Shown here: positions 28,445 through 38,185 of the stretch, piece by piece
Layout of the letters: every line of letters begins with the position of its first letter
Numbering within the stretch: the stretch's first letter is position 1
NCBI RefSeq assembly: GCF_032391395.1
Contig: NZ_CP135916.1
Span: forward strand, 3,441,001 to 3,505,000
Length of the DNA stretch: 64,000 bases
Origin: Sphingomonas sp. Y38-1Y
Lineage (GTDB): Bacteria > Pseudomonadota > Alphaproteobacteria > Sphingomonadales > Sphingomonadaceae
Direction of reading: 5' to 3'
Program-made: the position numbers and the translations under genes
The notes under the pieces: generated by a model
Told to the model about the DNA's origin: nothing
Database searches by the model: none
Seen by the model: the letters and a program-made list of their open reading frames with translations, nothing else

Positions 28445-29374
28445 TCACAGCTTCTCGGTCAGTTCCGGCACCAGCTTGAACAGGTCGCCGACGAGGCCGA
28501 GGTCCGCGACCTGGAAGATCGGGGCGTCCTCGTCCTTGTTGATCGCGACGATGACCTTGGAGTCCTTCATGCCGGCAAGGTGCTGGATCGCGCCGGAGAT
28601 GCCGACCGCGACATAGACTTCGGGAGCGACGATCTTGCCCGTCTGGCCGACCTGATAGTCGTTGGGGGCATAGCCCGCATCAACCGCGGCGCGGCTGGCA
28701 CCGACCCCGGCGCCGAGCTTGTCGGCGAGCGGATCGATCAGCTTGTGGAACTCGTCGGCCGAGCCCAGCGCGCGGCCACCCGAGACGATGATCTTGGCGC
28801 TGGTGAGCTCGGGCCGCGCCGACTGCGCGATCTCGGCACCGACGAAGCTGGAAAGGCCCGCGTCAGAACCGCCGCCGACCGCCTCGACCGTGCCCGATCC
28901 GCCCTCGGCCGCCGCTTTCTCGAACGCCGTGCCGCGCACGGTGATGACGAGCTTGGCATCCGCGGTCTTGACCGTCGCGATCGCATTGCCGGCATAGATG
29001 GGGCGGGTGAACGTGTCCCGCCCCTCGACCGACAGGATGTCGGACAGCTGCATCACGTCGAGCAACGCGGCGACGCGTGGCGCGATGTTCTTGCCCGTCG
29101 TCGTGGCGGGCGCGACGAACGCGTCGTGGCTGTCCATCAGGCCGGCGACCAGCGGCGCGACATTCTCCGCCAGCGCGTGCGCAAACGGCGCGCCGTCGGC
29201 GACGTGCACCTTGTCCACGCCGGCGATCTTCGCGGCCGCCTCGGCGACGCCGCCGACATTCTCACCCGCGACGAGCAGGTGGACCTCGCCCAGCTTTGCC
29301 GCGGCGGTCACCGCCGACAGCGTGGCATCCTTGACGGCCTGACCGTCATGCTCGACCCAAACCAAGGTCTTCAT
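28445..29374 (-). CDS. etfA: electron transfer flavoprotein subunit alpha
   Basis: Alpha subunit (309 aa) of the FAD heterodimer that collects electrons from acyl-CoA dehydrogenases. The C-terminal FAD domain has [43 protein letters not shown] (about 210-232) and [15 protein letters not shown]. The N-terminal domain begins [17 protein letters not shown]. It follows etfB on the same strand but a 110-bp inverted repeat lies between them. No ETF-quinone oxidoreductase gene is in the window. Confidence 0.97.
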   Translation of the reverse strand: MKTLVWVEHDGQAVKDATLSAVTAAAKLGEVHLLVAGENVGGVAEAAAKIAGVDKVHVADGAPFAHALAENVAPLVAGLMDSHDAFVAPATTTGKNIAPRVAALLDVMQLSDILSVEGRDTFTRPIYAGNAIATVKTADAKLVITVRGTAFEKAAAEGGSGTVEAVGGGSDAGLSSFVGAEIAQSARPELTSAKIIVSGGRALGSADEFHKLIDPLADKLGAGVGASRAAVDAGYAPNDYQVGQTGKIVAPEVYVAVGISGAIQHLAGMKDSKVIVAINKDEDAPIFQVADLGLVGDLFKLVPELTEKL

Positions 29375-29402
29375 CTGATCTCTCCAACCGGAGTCAAAAC
29401 CA

Positions 29403-29514
29403 CCGTTCGTGCTTAGTAGGGTCTGAGCGGAGCCGAAGACCCGTATCGAAGTACGCTTGGCGCTCCTTCGATACGCCGCTTCGACTTCGCTCAGCGGCTA
29501 CTCAGGACGAACGG
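29403..29514. repeat. inverted repeat inside the etfBA operon
   Basis: A palindrome bounded by CCGTTCGTGCTTAGTAG and CTACTCAGGACGAACGG, with inner CGTATCGAAG / CTTCGATACG arms. Same family as the element next to pgk. It would form a strong stem-loop in the etfB-etfA transcript. Confidence 0.85.
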
Positions 29515-29523
29515 ACCCATCGA

Positions 29524-30273
29524 TCACTTCGCGATGCCCATCGCCTTGAGCTTCATCACCAGCTCGTCGACATCGGCGACCTTGGCACCCGCCTGGCGCT
29601 TCGACGGCTCGGCGACGGAGACGACGGTCAGCCGCGGCGTCGTGTCGACGCCGTAATCGGCCGGCGTCTTGTTCGCGAGCGGCTTGGACTTGGCCTTCAT
29701 GATGTTGGGCAGCGTCGCATAGCGCGGCTCGTTGAGGCGAAGGTCGGTGGTCACGATCGCCGGCAGCTTGAGGTTCACCGTCTCCAGCCCGCCATCGACC
29801 TCGCGCGTGACCTTCACGGCCTCGCCATCGACCTCGACCTTGCTGGCGAAGGTGCCCTGACCCCAGCCGGTCAGCGCGGCGAGCATCTGGCCGGTCTGGT
29901 TGGCGTCGTCGTCGATCGCCTGCTTGCCCAGGATCACCATCTGCGGCGCTTCCTCGTCGACGATCGCCTTCAGGATCTTGGCGACCGCGAGCGGCTCGAC
30001 CGGACCCTCGGCGGTGACGAGGATCGCGCGGTCGGCGCCCATCGCCAGCGCGGTGCGCAGCGTGTCCTGCGACTTGGGCTCGCCGATCGAAACCGCGACG
30101 ATCTCGGTCACGGCGCCCTTTTCCTTCAGGCGGATCGCCTCCTCGACGGCGATCTCGTCGAAGGGGTTCATGCTCATCTTGACGTTGGCGAGGTCGACGC
30201 CGGTGCCGTCGGCCTTCACCCGCGGCTTTACGTTGTAATCAAGCACGCGCTTGACGGGCACGAGGACTTTCAC
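29524..30273 (-). CDS. etfB: electron transfer flavoprotein subunit beta
   Basis: Beta subunit (249 aa). Starts [19 protein letters not shown] and contains [20 protein letters not shown] (about 35-54), [22 protein letters not shown] (first 20 about 135-154, the AMP-binding region) and the recognition-loop part [20 protein letters not shown]. First gene of the etfB-etfA pair. Confidence 0.97.
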   Translation of the reverse strand: MKVLVPVKRVLDYNVKPRVKADGTGVDLANVKMSMNPFDEIAVEEAIRLKEKGAVTEIVAVSIGEPKSQDTLRTALAMGADRAILVTAEGPVEPLAVAKILKAIVDEEAPQMVILGKQAIDDDANQTGQMLAALTGWGQGTFASKVEVDGEAVKVTREVDGGLETVNLKLPAIVTTDLRLNEPRYATLPNIMKAKSKPLANKTPADYGVDTTPRLTVVSVAEPSKRQAGAKVADVDELVMKLKAMGIAK

Positions 30274-30396
30274 CAGCGGCTCCTTTCCCAGCGGGATCGT
30301 GTTTTAGAACATCGGTACGCGGCGTTTCTGGTCATTCGAGCGCCCTTTCGCAAGTCCGGTACGGAAAGCCGCGCTTGTCGTAGCGTCCAAACGAAC

Positions 30397-30424
30397 GGGG
30401 CCCGGACGTTGCCGCCCGAGCCCC
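30397..30424 (-). terminator. possible terminator downstream of sucC
   Basis: An imperfect GC-rich stem (GGGGCTCGGGC / GTCCGGGCCCC on the minus strand), followed on that strand by GTTCGTTTGG. It lies 25 bp beyond the sucC stop. Confidence 0.5.
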
Positions 30425-30449
30425 TCAACGCGAATCGGATGCGAAGGGT

Positions 30450-31649
30450 TCAGGCGGCCTTCTGAACCTCGGCGACGATCTTCTGCGCGGCGTCGCCCAG
30501 ATCGTTGGCGGGCACGATCGCCAGCCCCGAATTGGCCAGGATGTCCTTGCCCTGCTGGACGTTGGTGCCTTCCAGACGGACGACCAGCGGCACCGACAGG
30601 TTCACTTCCTTCGCCGCAGCGACGATGCCCTCGGCGATGATGTCGCACTTCATGATCCCGCCGAAGATGTTGACGAGAATGCCCTTCACCGCCGGGTCCG
30701 ACAGGATGATCTTGAACGCCGCCGTCACCTTCTCCTTCGAAGCGCCGCCGCCGACGTCGAGGAAGTTGGCCGGGAACATGCCGTTGAGCTTGATGATGTC
30801 CATCGTCGCCATGGCCAGGCCCGCGCCGTTGACCATGCAGCCGATGTCGCCGTCGAGCTTGATGTAGGCCAGGTCGTACTTCGACGCCTCCAGCTCCATC
30901 GCGTCCTCTTCGGTGGTGTCGCGCAGCTCCATCAGGTCCTTGTGACGGAACATCGCATTGCCGTCGAAGCCGACCTTGGCGTCGAGCACCATCAGCTTGC
31001 CGTCCTCCGTAACGGCGAGCGGATTGATCTCGATCTGCTCGGCATCGGTGCCGAGGAACGCGTCATAGAGCTTGGAGGCAGTCGAAGCCGCCTGCTTGGC
31101 GAGATCGCCCGACAGCCCGAGCGCGCTCGCGACCGCGCGGCCGTGATGCGCCTGGAACCCGGTCGCAGGATCGACCGAGAAGCTGTGGATCTTCTCGGGC
31201 GTGTCATGCGCGACGGTCTCGATGTCCATGCCGCCTTCGGTCGACACGACGAAGCCGATCCGGCCGGTGGCGCGGTCGACGACCAGCGCGAGGTAGAATT
31301 CCTTGGCGATGTCGACGCCGTCGGTCACGTACAGGCGGTTGACCTGCTTGCCCGCGTCGCCGGTCTGGATCGTCACCAGCGTGTTGCCCAGCATGTCGGT
31401 CGCCGCCGCGCGAACCTCGTCCTCGGTCTTGGCGAGGCGGACGCCGCCCTTGGCGTCTGGGCCGAGTTCCTTGAACTTGCCCTTGCCGCGGCCGCCGGCA
31501 TGGATCTGCGCCTTCACGACGAAAAGCGGTCCGGGCAGCTTCTTCGAGGCCTCGACGGCTTCCTCGACGCTCAGCGCGGCAAAGCCTGCGGGGACGGGCA
31601 CGCCGAACTTCGCCAGCAGCTCCTTGGCCTGATATTCGTGAATGTTCAT
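30450..31649 (-). CDS. sucC: succinyl-CoA synthetase (ADP-forming) subunit beta
   Basis: Beta subunit (399 aa), ATP-grasp enzyme of the TCA cycle. Starts [20 protein letters not shown]; then [16 protein letters not shown] (about 44-59), [11 protein letters not shown], the [17 protein letters not shown] segment, and [20 protein letters not shown] (about 283-302). Complete and of normal length. Its usual partner sucD is not in the next positions; downstream is etfB. It is divergent from crtZ. Confidence 0.97.
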   Translation of the reverse strand: MNIHEYQAKELLAKFGVPVPAGFAALSVEEAVEASKKLPGPLFVVKAQIHAGGRGKGKFKELGPDAKGGVRLAKTEDEVRAAATDMLGNTLVTIQTGDAGKQVNRLYVTDGVDIAKEFYLALVVDRATGRIGFVVSTEGGMDIETVAHDTPEKIHSFSVDPATGFQAHHGRAVASALGLSGDLAKQAASTASKLYDAFLGTDAEQIEINPLAVTEDGKLMVLDAKVGFDGNAMFRHKDLMELRDTTEEDAMELEASKYDLAYIKLDGDIGCMVNGAGLAMATMDIIKLNGMFPANFLDVGGGASKEKVTAAFKIILSDPAVKGILVNIFGGIMKCDIIAEGIVAAAKEVNLSVPLVVRLEGTNVQQGKDILANSGLAIVPANDLGDAAQKIVAEVQKAA

Positions 31650-31843
31650 CGCGCGGGTACCTTTCCTCGCAGGGCGCCGCTCGCGGGCGCGAAACGGGAT
31701 GCCCTAAGCACAGGCGGGCAGCGGAATCCACCCCTTGCGGATAGCCCGACGAGAAACTGCAATGCATTTGCGTCGCGTTCGCAATAAGCTCGTGTCGCAT
31801 GTCCGTGTTTCCTCTCGCATCCCGCGCGCCTATATGGACTGGC

Positions 31844-32347
31844 ATGAACGTGGTGACCGGCATCCTGGTGCTTCTTGCGACCGTCGCGGTGATGGAGGGC
31901 GTGGCTTACGGCGCGCACCGCTGGATCATGCACGGGCCGGGCTGGTTCCTTCACAAGAGCCATCACCGCCCGCGCACGGGCTTCTGGGAAGCCAACGACC
32001 TCTATTTCGTGATCTTCGCCGCGCCGTCGATCACACTGCTCGTCGGGGGCACCTATTGGGGCTGGCATCCGGCGACGATCTGGATCGGCGCGGGCATCGC
32101 CGCATACGGCGCGATCTATCTCGGCTTCCACGACATCATCGTCCATCGCCGCGTGCCGTCGCGCTACCTGCCCAAGTCGCGCTACATGAAGCGGATCGTC
32201 TCGGCGCACCGGCTCCATCACGCGGTCGAGACCAAGGAGGGCACCGTCAGCTTCGGCTTCCTCGTCGCGCCCAAGCCCGAAGATCTGAAGGCCGAGCTCA
32301 AGCGCCGCGGCAATGCGGGCGTCCGCGCGCCGCGCGAGATGGCGTGA
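31844..32347 (+). CDS. crtZ: beta-carotene hydroxylase (CrtZ-type)
   Basis: A di-iron membrane hydroxylase of 167 aa that adds hydroxyls to carotenoid ionone rings. The four His clusters are in place: HRWIMHG (about 27-33), HKSHH (about 39-43), HDIIVHRR (about 100-107) and HRLHHAVE (about 125-132), with four hydrophobic segments. The ATG at 31844 gives the usual CrtZ start. Sphingomonads are yellow from such carotenoids. No other crt gene is adjacent. Its stop overlaps the next GTG start (GTGA). Confidence 0.93.
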   Translation: MNVVTGILVLLATVAVMEGVAYGAHRWIMHGPGWFLHKSHHRPRTGFWEANDLYFVIFAAPSITLLVGGTYWGWHPATIWIGAGIAAYGAIYLGFHDIIVHRRVPSRYLPKSRYMKRIVSAHRLHHAVETKEGTVSFGFLVAPKPEDLKAELKRRGNAGVRAPREMA

Positions 32348-32697
32348 GCGCCGGCCAGACGATCGGCCGCATTACGCTCATGGTGCTGAGCGGCACCGCG
32401 ACGCTCAGCCTGATCGGTGCGATCGCCGAAACCGCCAACACCGGCCCGCCCCCGCCACAAACGGCAACGTTCCAGCCGGGCCCGGTTGCCGAGACACCAC
32501 CCGGAGAACTCGTTCGCGTGCCCACCGATCGGGCGGGCACGCCAGTCTCGGCCACCCCCGATCGCGATCTGGAGCGCTGGCTGCGCTCGATCAGCTATGC
32601 GCTGACCGCGCTCGCCGGCTTTGCCGCCGCGGGCGTCGTCGTCCTTCTGCGCATCGCCTCGGCGCTGTCACGGATCGCCGACCGCCCGGTCGATTGA
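32344..32697 (+). CDS. small membrane protein downstream of crtZ
   Basis: A 117-residue protein starting at a GTG that overlaps the crtZ stop. Two hydrophobic helices (about 7-28 and 84-105) flank a Pro-rich periplasmic-looking linker (PPPPQTATFQPGPVAETPP). No family recognised. Coupling to crtZ suggests joint expression, not necessarily a carotenoid role. Confidence 0.65.
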   Translation: MSAGQTIGRITLMVLSGTATLSLIGAIAETANTGPPPPQTATFQPGPVAETPPGELVRVPTDRAGTPVSATPDRDLERWLRSISYALTALAGFAAAGVVVLLRIASALSRIADRPVD

Positions 32698-32769
32698 TCG
32701 ACATCGGTATTTTCCGCCGCACCCGATCGCGACGCCGATCCGTTGATACGCCTCCAAGAGGAGAGCGTC

Positions 32770-32946
32770 ATGGCTACCACCCCGCAGAACGAAGAACCCG
32801 GCTTCGAGCACGACGTGAACGAACTGTCGGAGGACGAAACCAACACGTCCGAAGAGAGCACCGAAGAGGATGCCGACGAAGGCGAGCTCGAAGAGGCGCA
32901 GGAAGAAGCCGCGCACGAGCGCGAGGACGAAGGCGGGTACCAGTAA
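32770..32946 (+). CDS. very acidic small protein, 58 aa
   Basis: About half the residues are Glu or Asp (for example SEDETNTSEESTEEDADEG), with no hydrophobic core, so it is probably disordered. GGAGAG lies just before the ATG at 32770. Codon use is like the neighbours. It could be a nucleic-acid-mimic or chaperone-like anionic protein, or a stress protein; nothing in the sequence decides. A GC-rich hairpin follows, then convergent prs. Confidence 0.65.
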   Translation: MATTPQNEEPGFEHDVNELSEDETNTSEESTEEDADEGELEEAQEEAAHEREDEGGYQ

Positions 32947-32953
32947 CCAGAGC

Positions 32954-32983
32954 GACGCGTGCCGGTACTCGCCGGCACGCGTC
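32954..32983. terminator. hairpin between the acidic gene and prs
   Basis: Perfect 12-bp stem GACGCGTGCCGG / CCGGCACGCGTC with a 6-base loop between convergent genes, touching the prs stop. No T-run. Confidence 0.6.
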
Positions 32984-33917
32984 AGTCGAACAAGCTCGAT
33001 ACCGACGCCTCGTCGGCGATCCGCTTGATCGCCTCGGCCACCAGCGGCGCGATCGTCAGGTGGCGGATGCGCTTGGCCTCGGCGATCACCTCGTGATTGC
33101 CAATCGAGTCGGTGATGACGAGTTCCTCGAGCGCCGACGCCTCGACCCGCGCCACCGCGCCGCCCGACAGCACGCCGTGCGTGCAATAGGCGACCACGCC
33201 CTCGGCCCCGGCCGCCTTCAGCGCCGCGGCGGCGTTGCACAGCGTGCCTGCCGAATCGACAATGTCGTCGATCAGGATGCAGAAGCGCCCCTCGACGTCG
33301 CCGATGATGTTCATCACTTCCGATTCGCCCGGCCGCTCACGCCGCTTGTCGACGATGGCGAGCGGCGCGTTGTCCAGTCGCTTGGCCAGCGCCCGCGCGC
33401 GCACCACGCCGCCGACGTCGGGCGACACGACCATCAGGTTGCGGTCGCCGAACCGCGTCTGGATGTCGGTCGACATCACCGGCGCGGCATAGAGATTGTC
33501 GGTCGGGATATCGAAGAAGCCCTGGATCTGCCCTGCGTGCAGGTCGACCGACAGCACGCGATCGGCACCCGCCGTGGTGATGAGATTGGCGACCAGCTTG
33601 GCCGAGATCGGCGTGCGCGGCCCCGGCTTCCGGTCCTGGCGCGCATAACCGAAATAGGGGAGCACCGCGGTGATGCGCTTGGCCGACGCGCGCTTCAGCG
33701 CGTCGATCATGATGAGCGCCTCCATCAGATTGTCGTTGGCCGGGAACGCGGTCGACTGGATGACGAACACGTCCTCGCCGCGAACATTCTCCAGCACCTC
33801 GACGAAGATCTCCTCGTCGGCGAATCGGCGGACGTTCGCCTCGGTCAGCGGCAGCTCGAGATAGTCGCCGATCGCCTTCGACAGCGGATGGTTGGAATTG
33901 CCCGCGAGAAGTTTCAT
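32982..33917 (-). CDS. prs: ribose-phosphate pyrophosphokinase
   Basis: Makes PRPP from ribose 5-phosphate and ATP (311 aa). Starts [60 protein letters not shown] (first 20 about 94-113), the [14 protein letters not shown] signature (about 127-140) and the PRPP loop [18 protein letters not shown] (about 215-232) are all present. Divergent from gltX. Confidence 0.97.
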   Translation of the reverse strand: MKLLAGNSNHPLSKAIGDYLELPLTEANVRRFADEEIFVEVLENVRGEDVFVIQSTAFPANDNLMEALIMIDALKRASAKRITAVLPYFGYARQDRKPGPRTPISAKLVANLITTAGADRVLSVDLHAGQIQGFFDIPTDNLYAAPVMSTDIQTRFGDRNLMVVSPDVGGVVRARALAKRLDNAPLAIVDKRRERPGESEVMNIIGDVEGRFCILIDDIVDSAGTLCNAAAALKAAGAEGVVAYCTHGVLSGGAVARVEASALEELVITDSIGNHEVIAEAKRIRHLTIAPLVAEAIKRIADEASVSSLFD

Positions 33918-34025
33918 CGTCGCCTGCCCGTCATGATGCCCGCGCGCCCCTTAGAGCGGGCGCGCCGATTGTGAAACCCATGTGACGAATGGACGGCGCC
34001 GGACCATCGGCCTAGATCGCCCGCC

Positions 34026-35357
34026 ATGACGATCGTCACCCGTTTCGCCCCCAGCCCGACCGGCCGGCTTCATGTCGGCAACCTGCGCACCGCGATCCTC
34101 AACTGGCTGTTCGCCAAGGCGCAGGGCGGCCGCTTCCTCCTCCGCCTGGACGACACCGACGCGGCGCGCAGCGAAGAGGCGTTCGTGGCCGCGATCCGCG
34201 ATGATCTCGCCTGGCTCGGCCTCTCGCCAGATGGCGAGGAACGCCAGTCGGCGCGGCTTGCCGACTACGAACGGCGATTCGAGGCACTGGTCGCCGCCGG
34301 CCGGCTCTATCCGGCGTATGAGACGCCCGAGGAACTCGATCTCCGCCGCAAGATCCTGCTCGGACGCGGGCTGCCGCCGATCTACGACCGTGCGGCGCTG
34401 AAGCTGAGCGACAACGATCGCGCGGCGCTCGAGGCGGAGGGCCGGCGCCCGCACTGGCGCTTCCGGCTCGACCATGACGCGCCGATCGCGTGGGACGATG
34501 CGATCCGCGGCCCGCAGCGCTTCGATCCCGCGGCGATCGGCGATCCCGTTGTGCGACGCGCCGACGGAAGCTGGCTCTACCTGCTCCCCAGCGTCATCGA
34601 CGATATCGACATGGCCATTACCCATGTCGTCCGCGGCGAGGACCATGTGTCGAACACCGCCGTCCAGACGCAGATGTTCGCCGCCTTCGACGCCGCGCCG
34701 CCGGTCTTTGCGCACGCCGCATTGCTGACCGGCTCGGAGGGCAAGCTTTCCAAACGGCTCGGGTCGCTTGGCACCGACCATTTCCGCGACGTCGGCATCG
34801 AGCCGCAAGCGTTGATCGCGCTGCTCGCCCGCATCGGCACCAGCGATCCCGTCGAGCCGATCGCCGACCCGGCGCTGCTGGCGCAAGCCTTCGACTTCGC
34901 CCGATTTGGCCGCGCGCCCGCGCGCTTCGACGAGGCCGAACTCGCGGCGCTCAACGCCCGGATCGTCCACCAGCTCGACCATGTCGCCGTCGCCGATCGC
35001 CTGCCCCCGGCGATGGGTGCCGATGCCTGGGAAGCGGTGCGCCCCAACCTGTCGACCGTGGCGGAGGCCGCCGACTGGTGGCACGTCATCGAGGGGCCGG
35101 TCGAGACACCCGAAATCGAGGACGCCGACTATCTCGCGCAGGCGGCGAAGGTCGCGGCCGAGATCGACTGGTCCGCCGACCCATGGCACGCCCTCACCGG
35201 CGCGCTCAAGGAGGCGACGGGGCGCAAGGGCAAGGCGCTTTTCCTGCCGCTCCGCCTCGCGCTCACCGGGCACGCGCACGGTCCCGATATGGCCGCGCTG
35301 CTCCCGCTAATCGGCCGCGATCGCGCGATCGCGCGGCTTCAGGCGGCGGGCGGGTAG
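34026..35357 (+). CDS. gltX: glutamate-tRNA ligase
   Basis: Class I aminoacyl-tRNA synthetase (443 aa). The HIGH-like motif is FAPSPTGRLHVGNLRTA (about 7-23) and the KMSKS-like loop is GKLSKRLGSLG (about 240). LLRLDDTDAARS, VVRGEDHVSNT and the long C-terminal helical anticodon region agree. No Cys-rich zinc insertion is visible; this is the shorter alphaproteobacterial GluRS type, often the second of two copies. It could charge tRNA-Glu only or also misacylate tRNA-Gln. The stop overlaps convergent COQ9 by 19 bp. Confidence 0.93.
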   Translation: MTIVTRFAPSPTGRLHVGNLRTAILNWLFAKAQGGRFLLRLDDTDAARSEEAFVAAIRDDLAWLGLSPDGEERQSARLADYERRFEALVAAGRLYPAYETPEELDLRRKILLGRGLPPIYDRAALKLSDNDRAALEAEGRRPHWRFRLDHDAPIAWDDAIRGPQRFDPAAIGDPVVRRADGSWLYLLPSVIDDIDMAITHVVRGEDHVSNTAVQTQMFAAFDAAPPVFAHAALLTGSEGKLSKRLGSLGTDHFRDVGIEPQALIALLARIGTSDPVEPIADPALLAQAFDFARFGRAPARFDEAELAALNARIVHQLDHVAVADRLPPAMGADAWEAVRPNLSTVAEAADWWHVIEGPVETPEIEDADYLAQAAKVAAEIDWSADPWHALTGALKEATGRKGKALFLPLRLALTGHAHGPDMAALLPLIGRDRAIARLQAAGG

Positions 35358-36001
35358 CGCAGCCGACCGACGAAGCGCGACAGGCTCAGTCGGTGCGGCT
35401 GGCCCGTCCACTTCGCCTTGGCCTGTTCGAAGCGCATCACATCGTCGATCCGCCGCGCCAGGAACGCGCGCGTATCCGCTTGCCCCTCGCTCTCGTCATC
35501 GAGGAACACCGTCACCGTCGCGGCATAGATGCCCGCCAGCAGCGTCCGCTTGCTGTAATGGTTGTAGTCGGTTGCGATGTCGCCCGCCGCCCGCCACATC
35601 ACGTCGGCCGCGCGCCAGCCTAGCCGCAGCCCGCGCGCGACATTCTGCGGCATCGCCAGGATCGCGAGCGCGCGGCGCAGCGCCTCTCGGTCGGGCGCGA
35701 CGATGTCCAGCCGCGCCTCGACCAGCGCGGCGATCTTCTGGCGGATCTTCATCGCCCCGAGCGTCTCGGGTGGCAGGCGGCGGAGCATCTCGGCATCGAC
35801 ATGCGCGAACCAGGCATCGATCATGTCGACCGCCCCGCCCGGGAAGGCGAGCCGCGCGACGTCGCGGTCGATGCCCAGCGCGTCGGCGGCCATGTCGACC
35901 GCCACCGGCTTCCACCCGTCGAACGCGGCATTGCTCGCGACCAGCGGCGCCAGCGCGGCGCGCATCTCGTCCAGCGTCGGATCGGGCGGCAAGTCGGTCA
36001 T
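35339..36001 (-). CDS. COQ9 family protein
   Basis: A 220-residue helical protein of the COQ9 family, which in mitochondria binds lipid and assists COQ7 in ubiquinone synthesis. The N-terminus is TetR-like (AADALGIDRDVARLAFPGGAVDMIDAWF, first 20 about 38-57); the family C-terminal part is AADVMWRAAGDIATDYNHYSKRTLLAGIYAATV, where DYNHYSKR (about 162-169) is the recognisable core. ATG at 36001 preferred over the longer frame. Alphaproteobacterial homologues are common. Confidence 0.88.
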   Translation of the reverse strand: MTDLPPDPTLDEMRAALAPLVASNAAFDGWKPVAVDMAADALGIDRDVARLAFPGGAVDMIDAWFAHVDAEMLRRLPPETLGAMKIRQKIAALVEARLDIVAPDREALRRALAILAMPQNVARGLRLGWRAADVMWRAAGDIATDYNHYSKRTLLAGIYAATVTVFLDDESEGQADTRAFLARRIDDVMRFEQAKAKWTGQPHRLSLSRFVGRLRYPPAA

Positions 36002-36017
36002 CGCATGGGCTCCCACG

Positions 36018-36947
36018 TCACGCGTCCGATCTAGAGCCGTCGGCATCGGACGCAAGCGCCGCGCGCTCCGGCTTTCGCACCAGCACCAGCGCCGCCGCGA
36101 TCAGCACCGCGCCGATCATGTCGGCGGGTGCCAGCGCTTCCCCGAACCAGACCCACCCGATCGCCGCGGCGACGATCGGCTGGACCAGCAGCGCAAGCCC
36201 CACGACCAGCGGCGTCAGATGCCCGAGCGCGTAGATCAGCAACCCCTGCCCCAGCAGCTGGCTGCACAGCGTCAGCAGGATCAGCGGGGTCCAGTTGCCC
36301 GGCAGGATCGTCTCGCCCAGCATCAGCGACAGCGCGAGCAGCGGCGCGATGCTGGCCGCCGTCGACAGGCTCAGCGCCGACAGCGGCGCCATCCGCGCCC
36401 GAACCCGCGACATGACGATGAAATAGACCGCATAGAGCACGCCCGCGAGCAGGCAGAACAGGTCGCCGACCAGATGCTGCGGCGACAATTGCGCCGACCG
36501 CCCGAGCAGCAGCCCGCCGCCCAGCGCCGCCATCGCCAGCGCAAAGCCCTGCGTCCGCGTCGGCCAAGCCCGCGCGACGACGAAGCCATAGATGGGAAAG
36601 ATCAGCGTCGCCGAATTGCCGAACAGCGTCGAGTTGGCGAGCGTCGTCCCCAGAATGCCGACATGCCAGCTGCCGAGATCCAGCGCGAAGGCGAGCCCCG
36701 CCAGCAGGAGTGCGCCCCAAAGCCCCTTCGCCGCCCGGACCGGCCGCTCCCCCATCGCCGTCGCCGCGATCAGCAGCACCGGTGCGGCAAGGAGGATGCG
36801 CCAGAACGCCGCCGCCACCGGCCCCGTGTCGGCCAGCCGCACGAACAGCGGCCCCGTCGCCAGGAACACGTTGGCGGCGATCACTGCGATGACGGGAACG
36901 GGACTTGGGTTCCGTGAAGCAAAACTTGGGGGGCGGGGGCGATGCAT
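36018..36947 (-). CDS. EamA/DMT-superfamily transporter
   Basis: A 309-residue membrane protein with ten predicted helices in two EamA repeats: first ANVFLATGPLFVRLAD through GGGLLLGRS, second from LVGDLFCLLAGVLYAVYFIVMSR. Members export metabolites such as amino acids or sugars; the substrate is unknown. ATG at 36947. COQ9 follows 16 bp downstream, so they may be cotranscribed. Divergent from the old yellow enzyme gene. Confidence 0.88.
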   Translation of the reverse strand: MHRPRPPSFASRNPSPVPVIAVIAANVFLATGPLFVRLADTGPVAAAFWRILLAAPVLLIAATAMGERPVRAAKGLWGALLLAGLAFALDLGSWHVGILGTTLANSTLFGNSATLIFPIYGFVVARAWPTRTQGFALAMAALGGGLLLGRSAQLSPQHLVGDLFCLLAGVLYAVYFIVMSRVRARMAPLSALSLSTAASIAPLLALSLMLGETILPGNWTPLILLTLCSQLLGQGLLIYALGHLTPLVVGLALLVQPIVAAAIGWVWFGEALAPADMIGAVLIAAALVLVRKPERAALASDADGSRSDA

Positions 36948-37003
36948 GCCGCCCCTTAGCGCCCTACCTCCTGCGCTGTCTTGTACATCCACGGAGTTTC
37001 CGC

Positions 37004-38101
37004 ATGGCCTCTCTCTACGACCCCATCCGCCTTGGAGCGGTCGAGGCGCCCAATCGCATCCTGATGTCGCCGCTGACCCGCGGCCGCGCGACGGAGGGGC
37101 ACGTGCCCGTCGCGCTGATGGGCGACTATTACGCGCAGCGCGCCGGCGCCGGCCTCATCATCAGCGAGGCGACGGGCATCAGCCGGGAGGGGCTGGGCTG
37201 GGCCTATGCGCCGGGTCTGTGGACCGACGAGCAGGTCGAGGGGTGGAAACCGGTGGTCGAGCGCGTCCATCAGGCGGGCGGCCGCATCTTCGCGCAGCTC
37301 TGGCACATGGGCCGCCTCGTCCATCCCGACTTCCTCGGGGGCGAAGCGCCGCTCTCCTCGTCCGCGACGACGGCGCCGGGTAGCGTCCGCACCTATCTGT
37401 CGAATGGCGAGAAGAAGCCATACGGCGAAGCGCGCGCCGCGACGCTGGATGATATCGCCCGCGTGCTCGACGATTACGAGCATGCGACTCGCAATGCGAT
37501 CGCCGCCGGGTTCGACGGCGTCCAGCTCCACGCCGCCAATGGCTATCTGATCGACGAATTCCTGCGCGACGGCGCCAACCACCGCGATGACGATTATGGC
37601 GGCAGCCCCGAGAATCGCGGCCGGTTGCTCCGCGAAGCGATCGACCGGATCATCGGCGTCGCCGGCGCCGACCGCACCGCCGTCCGCTTCTCGCCCAACG
37701 GCGACACGCAGGGCGTGATCGACAGCAACCCCGAAGCGGTGTTCCTGCCGATCGCCGATTTCCTGGAGCAGCGGAAGATCGCGTTCGTCGAGCTGCGCGA
37801 GGTCGGCCCGGACGGCACGTTCGGCTCGACGACGCAGCCCGCGATCTCGCCCGCCTTCCGCCAGCGCTGGACCGGCCCGCTGATCCTCAACCAGGATTAC
37901 GACAAGGCATCGGCCGAGGCGGTGGTTGCCGACGGCCGCGCCGACGGCGTCGCGTTCGGGCGCAAGTTCCTCGCCAATCCCGACCTGCCCGAGCGTCTGC
38001 GCCTTGGCGCGCCGCTCAACGCCGACGAGATGGCGACCTGGTACAGCCGCGGACCCGAAGGCTATACCGACTATCCGACCCTGGCGCGCGAAGCCGCCTG
38101 A
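37004..38101 (+). CDS. old yellow enzyme family NADH:flavin oxidoreductase (NemA-like alkene reductase)
   Basis: FMN enzyme of 365 residues. Starts with SLYDPIRLGAVEAPNRILMSPLTRGRA; the substrate-binding His and Asn are in QLHAANGYLIDEFLRDGANHR (first 20 about 179-198), and YGGSPENRGRLL follows. C-terminal GRADGVAFGRKFLANPDLPERL is the FMN-phosphate site. Such enzymes reduce activated C=C bonds and nitro compounds. The ATG at 37004 fits the family start; an upstream extension does not. Confidence 0.93.
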   Translation: MASLYDPIRLGAVEAPNRILMSPLTRGRATEGHVPVALMGDYYAQRAGAGLIISEATGISREGLGWAYAPGLWTDEQVEGWKPVVERVHQAGGRIFAQLWHMGRLVHPDFLGGEAPLSSSATTAPGSVRTYLSNGEKKPYGEARAATLDDIARVLDDYEHATRNAIAAGFDGVQLHAANGYLIDEFLRDGANHRDDDYGGSPENRGRLLREAIDRIIGVAGADRTAVRFSPNGDTQGVIDSNPEAVFLPIADFLEQRKIAFVELREVGPDGTFGSTTQPAISPAFRQRWTGPLILNQDYDKASAEAVVADGRADGVAFGRKFLANPDLPERLRLGAPLNADEMATWYSRGPEGYTDYPTLAREAA

Positions 38102-38185
38102 CAGACGCCACGACGGTGATCGAGGTGCCGCGCCGGCCCGCCGAGGGACACCCTTCGGCGGCGCCGCGCGCGGCCCCCTCGCCGC

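Noticed and set aside
30304..30648. Minus-strand ORF overlapping the end of sucC
   Set aside because: Out-of-frame with sucC and low-complexity; shadow.
36905..37003. N-terminal extension of the old yellow enzyme
   Set aside because: The 33 extra residues do not resemble the family and overlap the divergent promoter region; ATG at 37004 fits.
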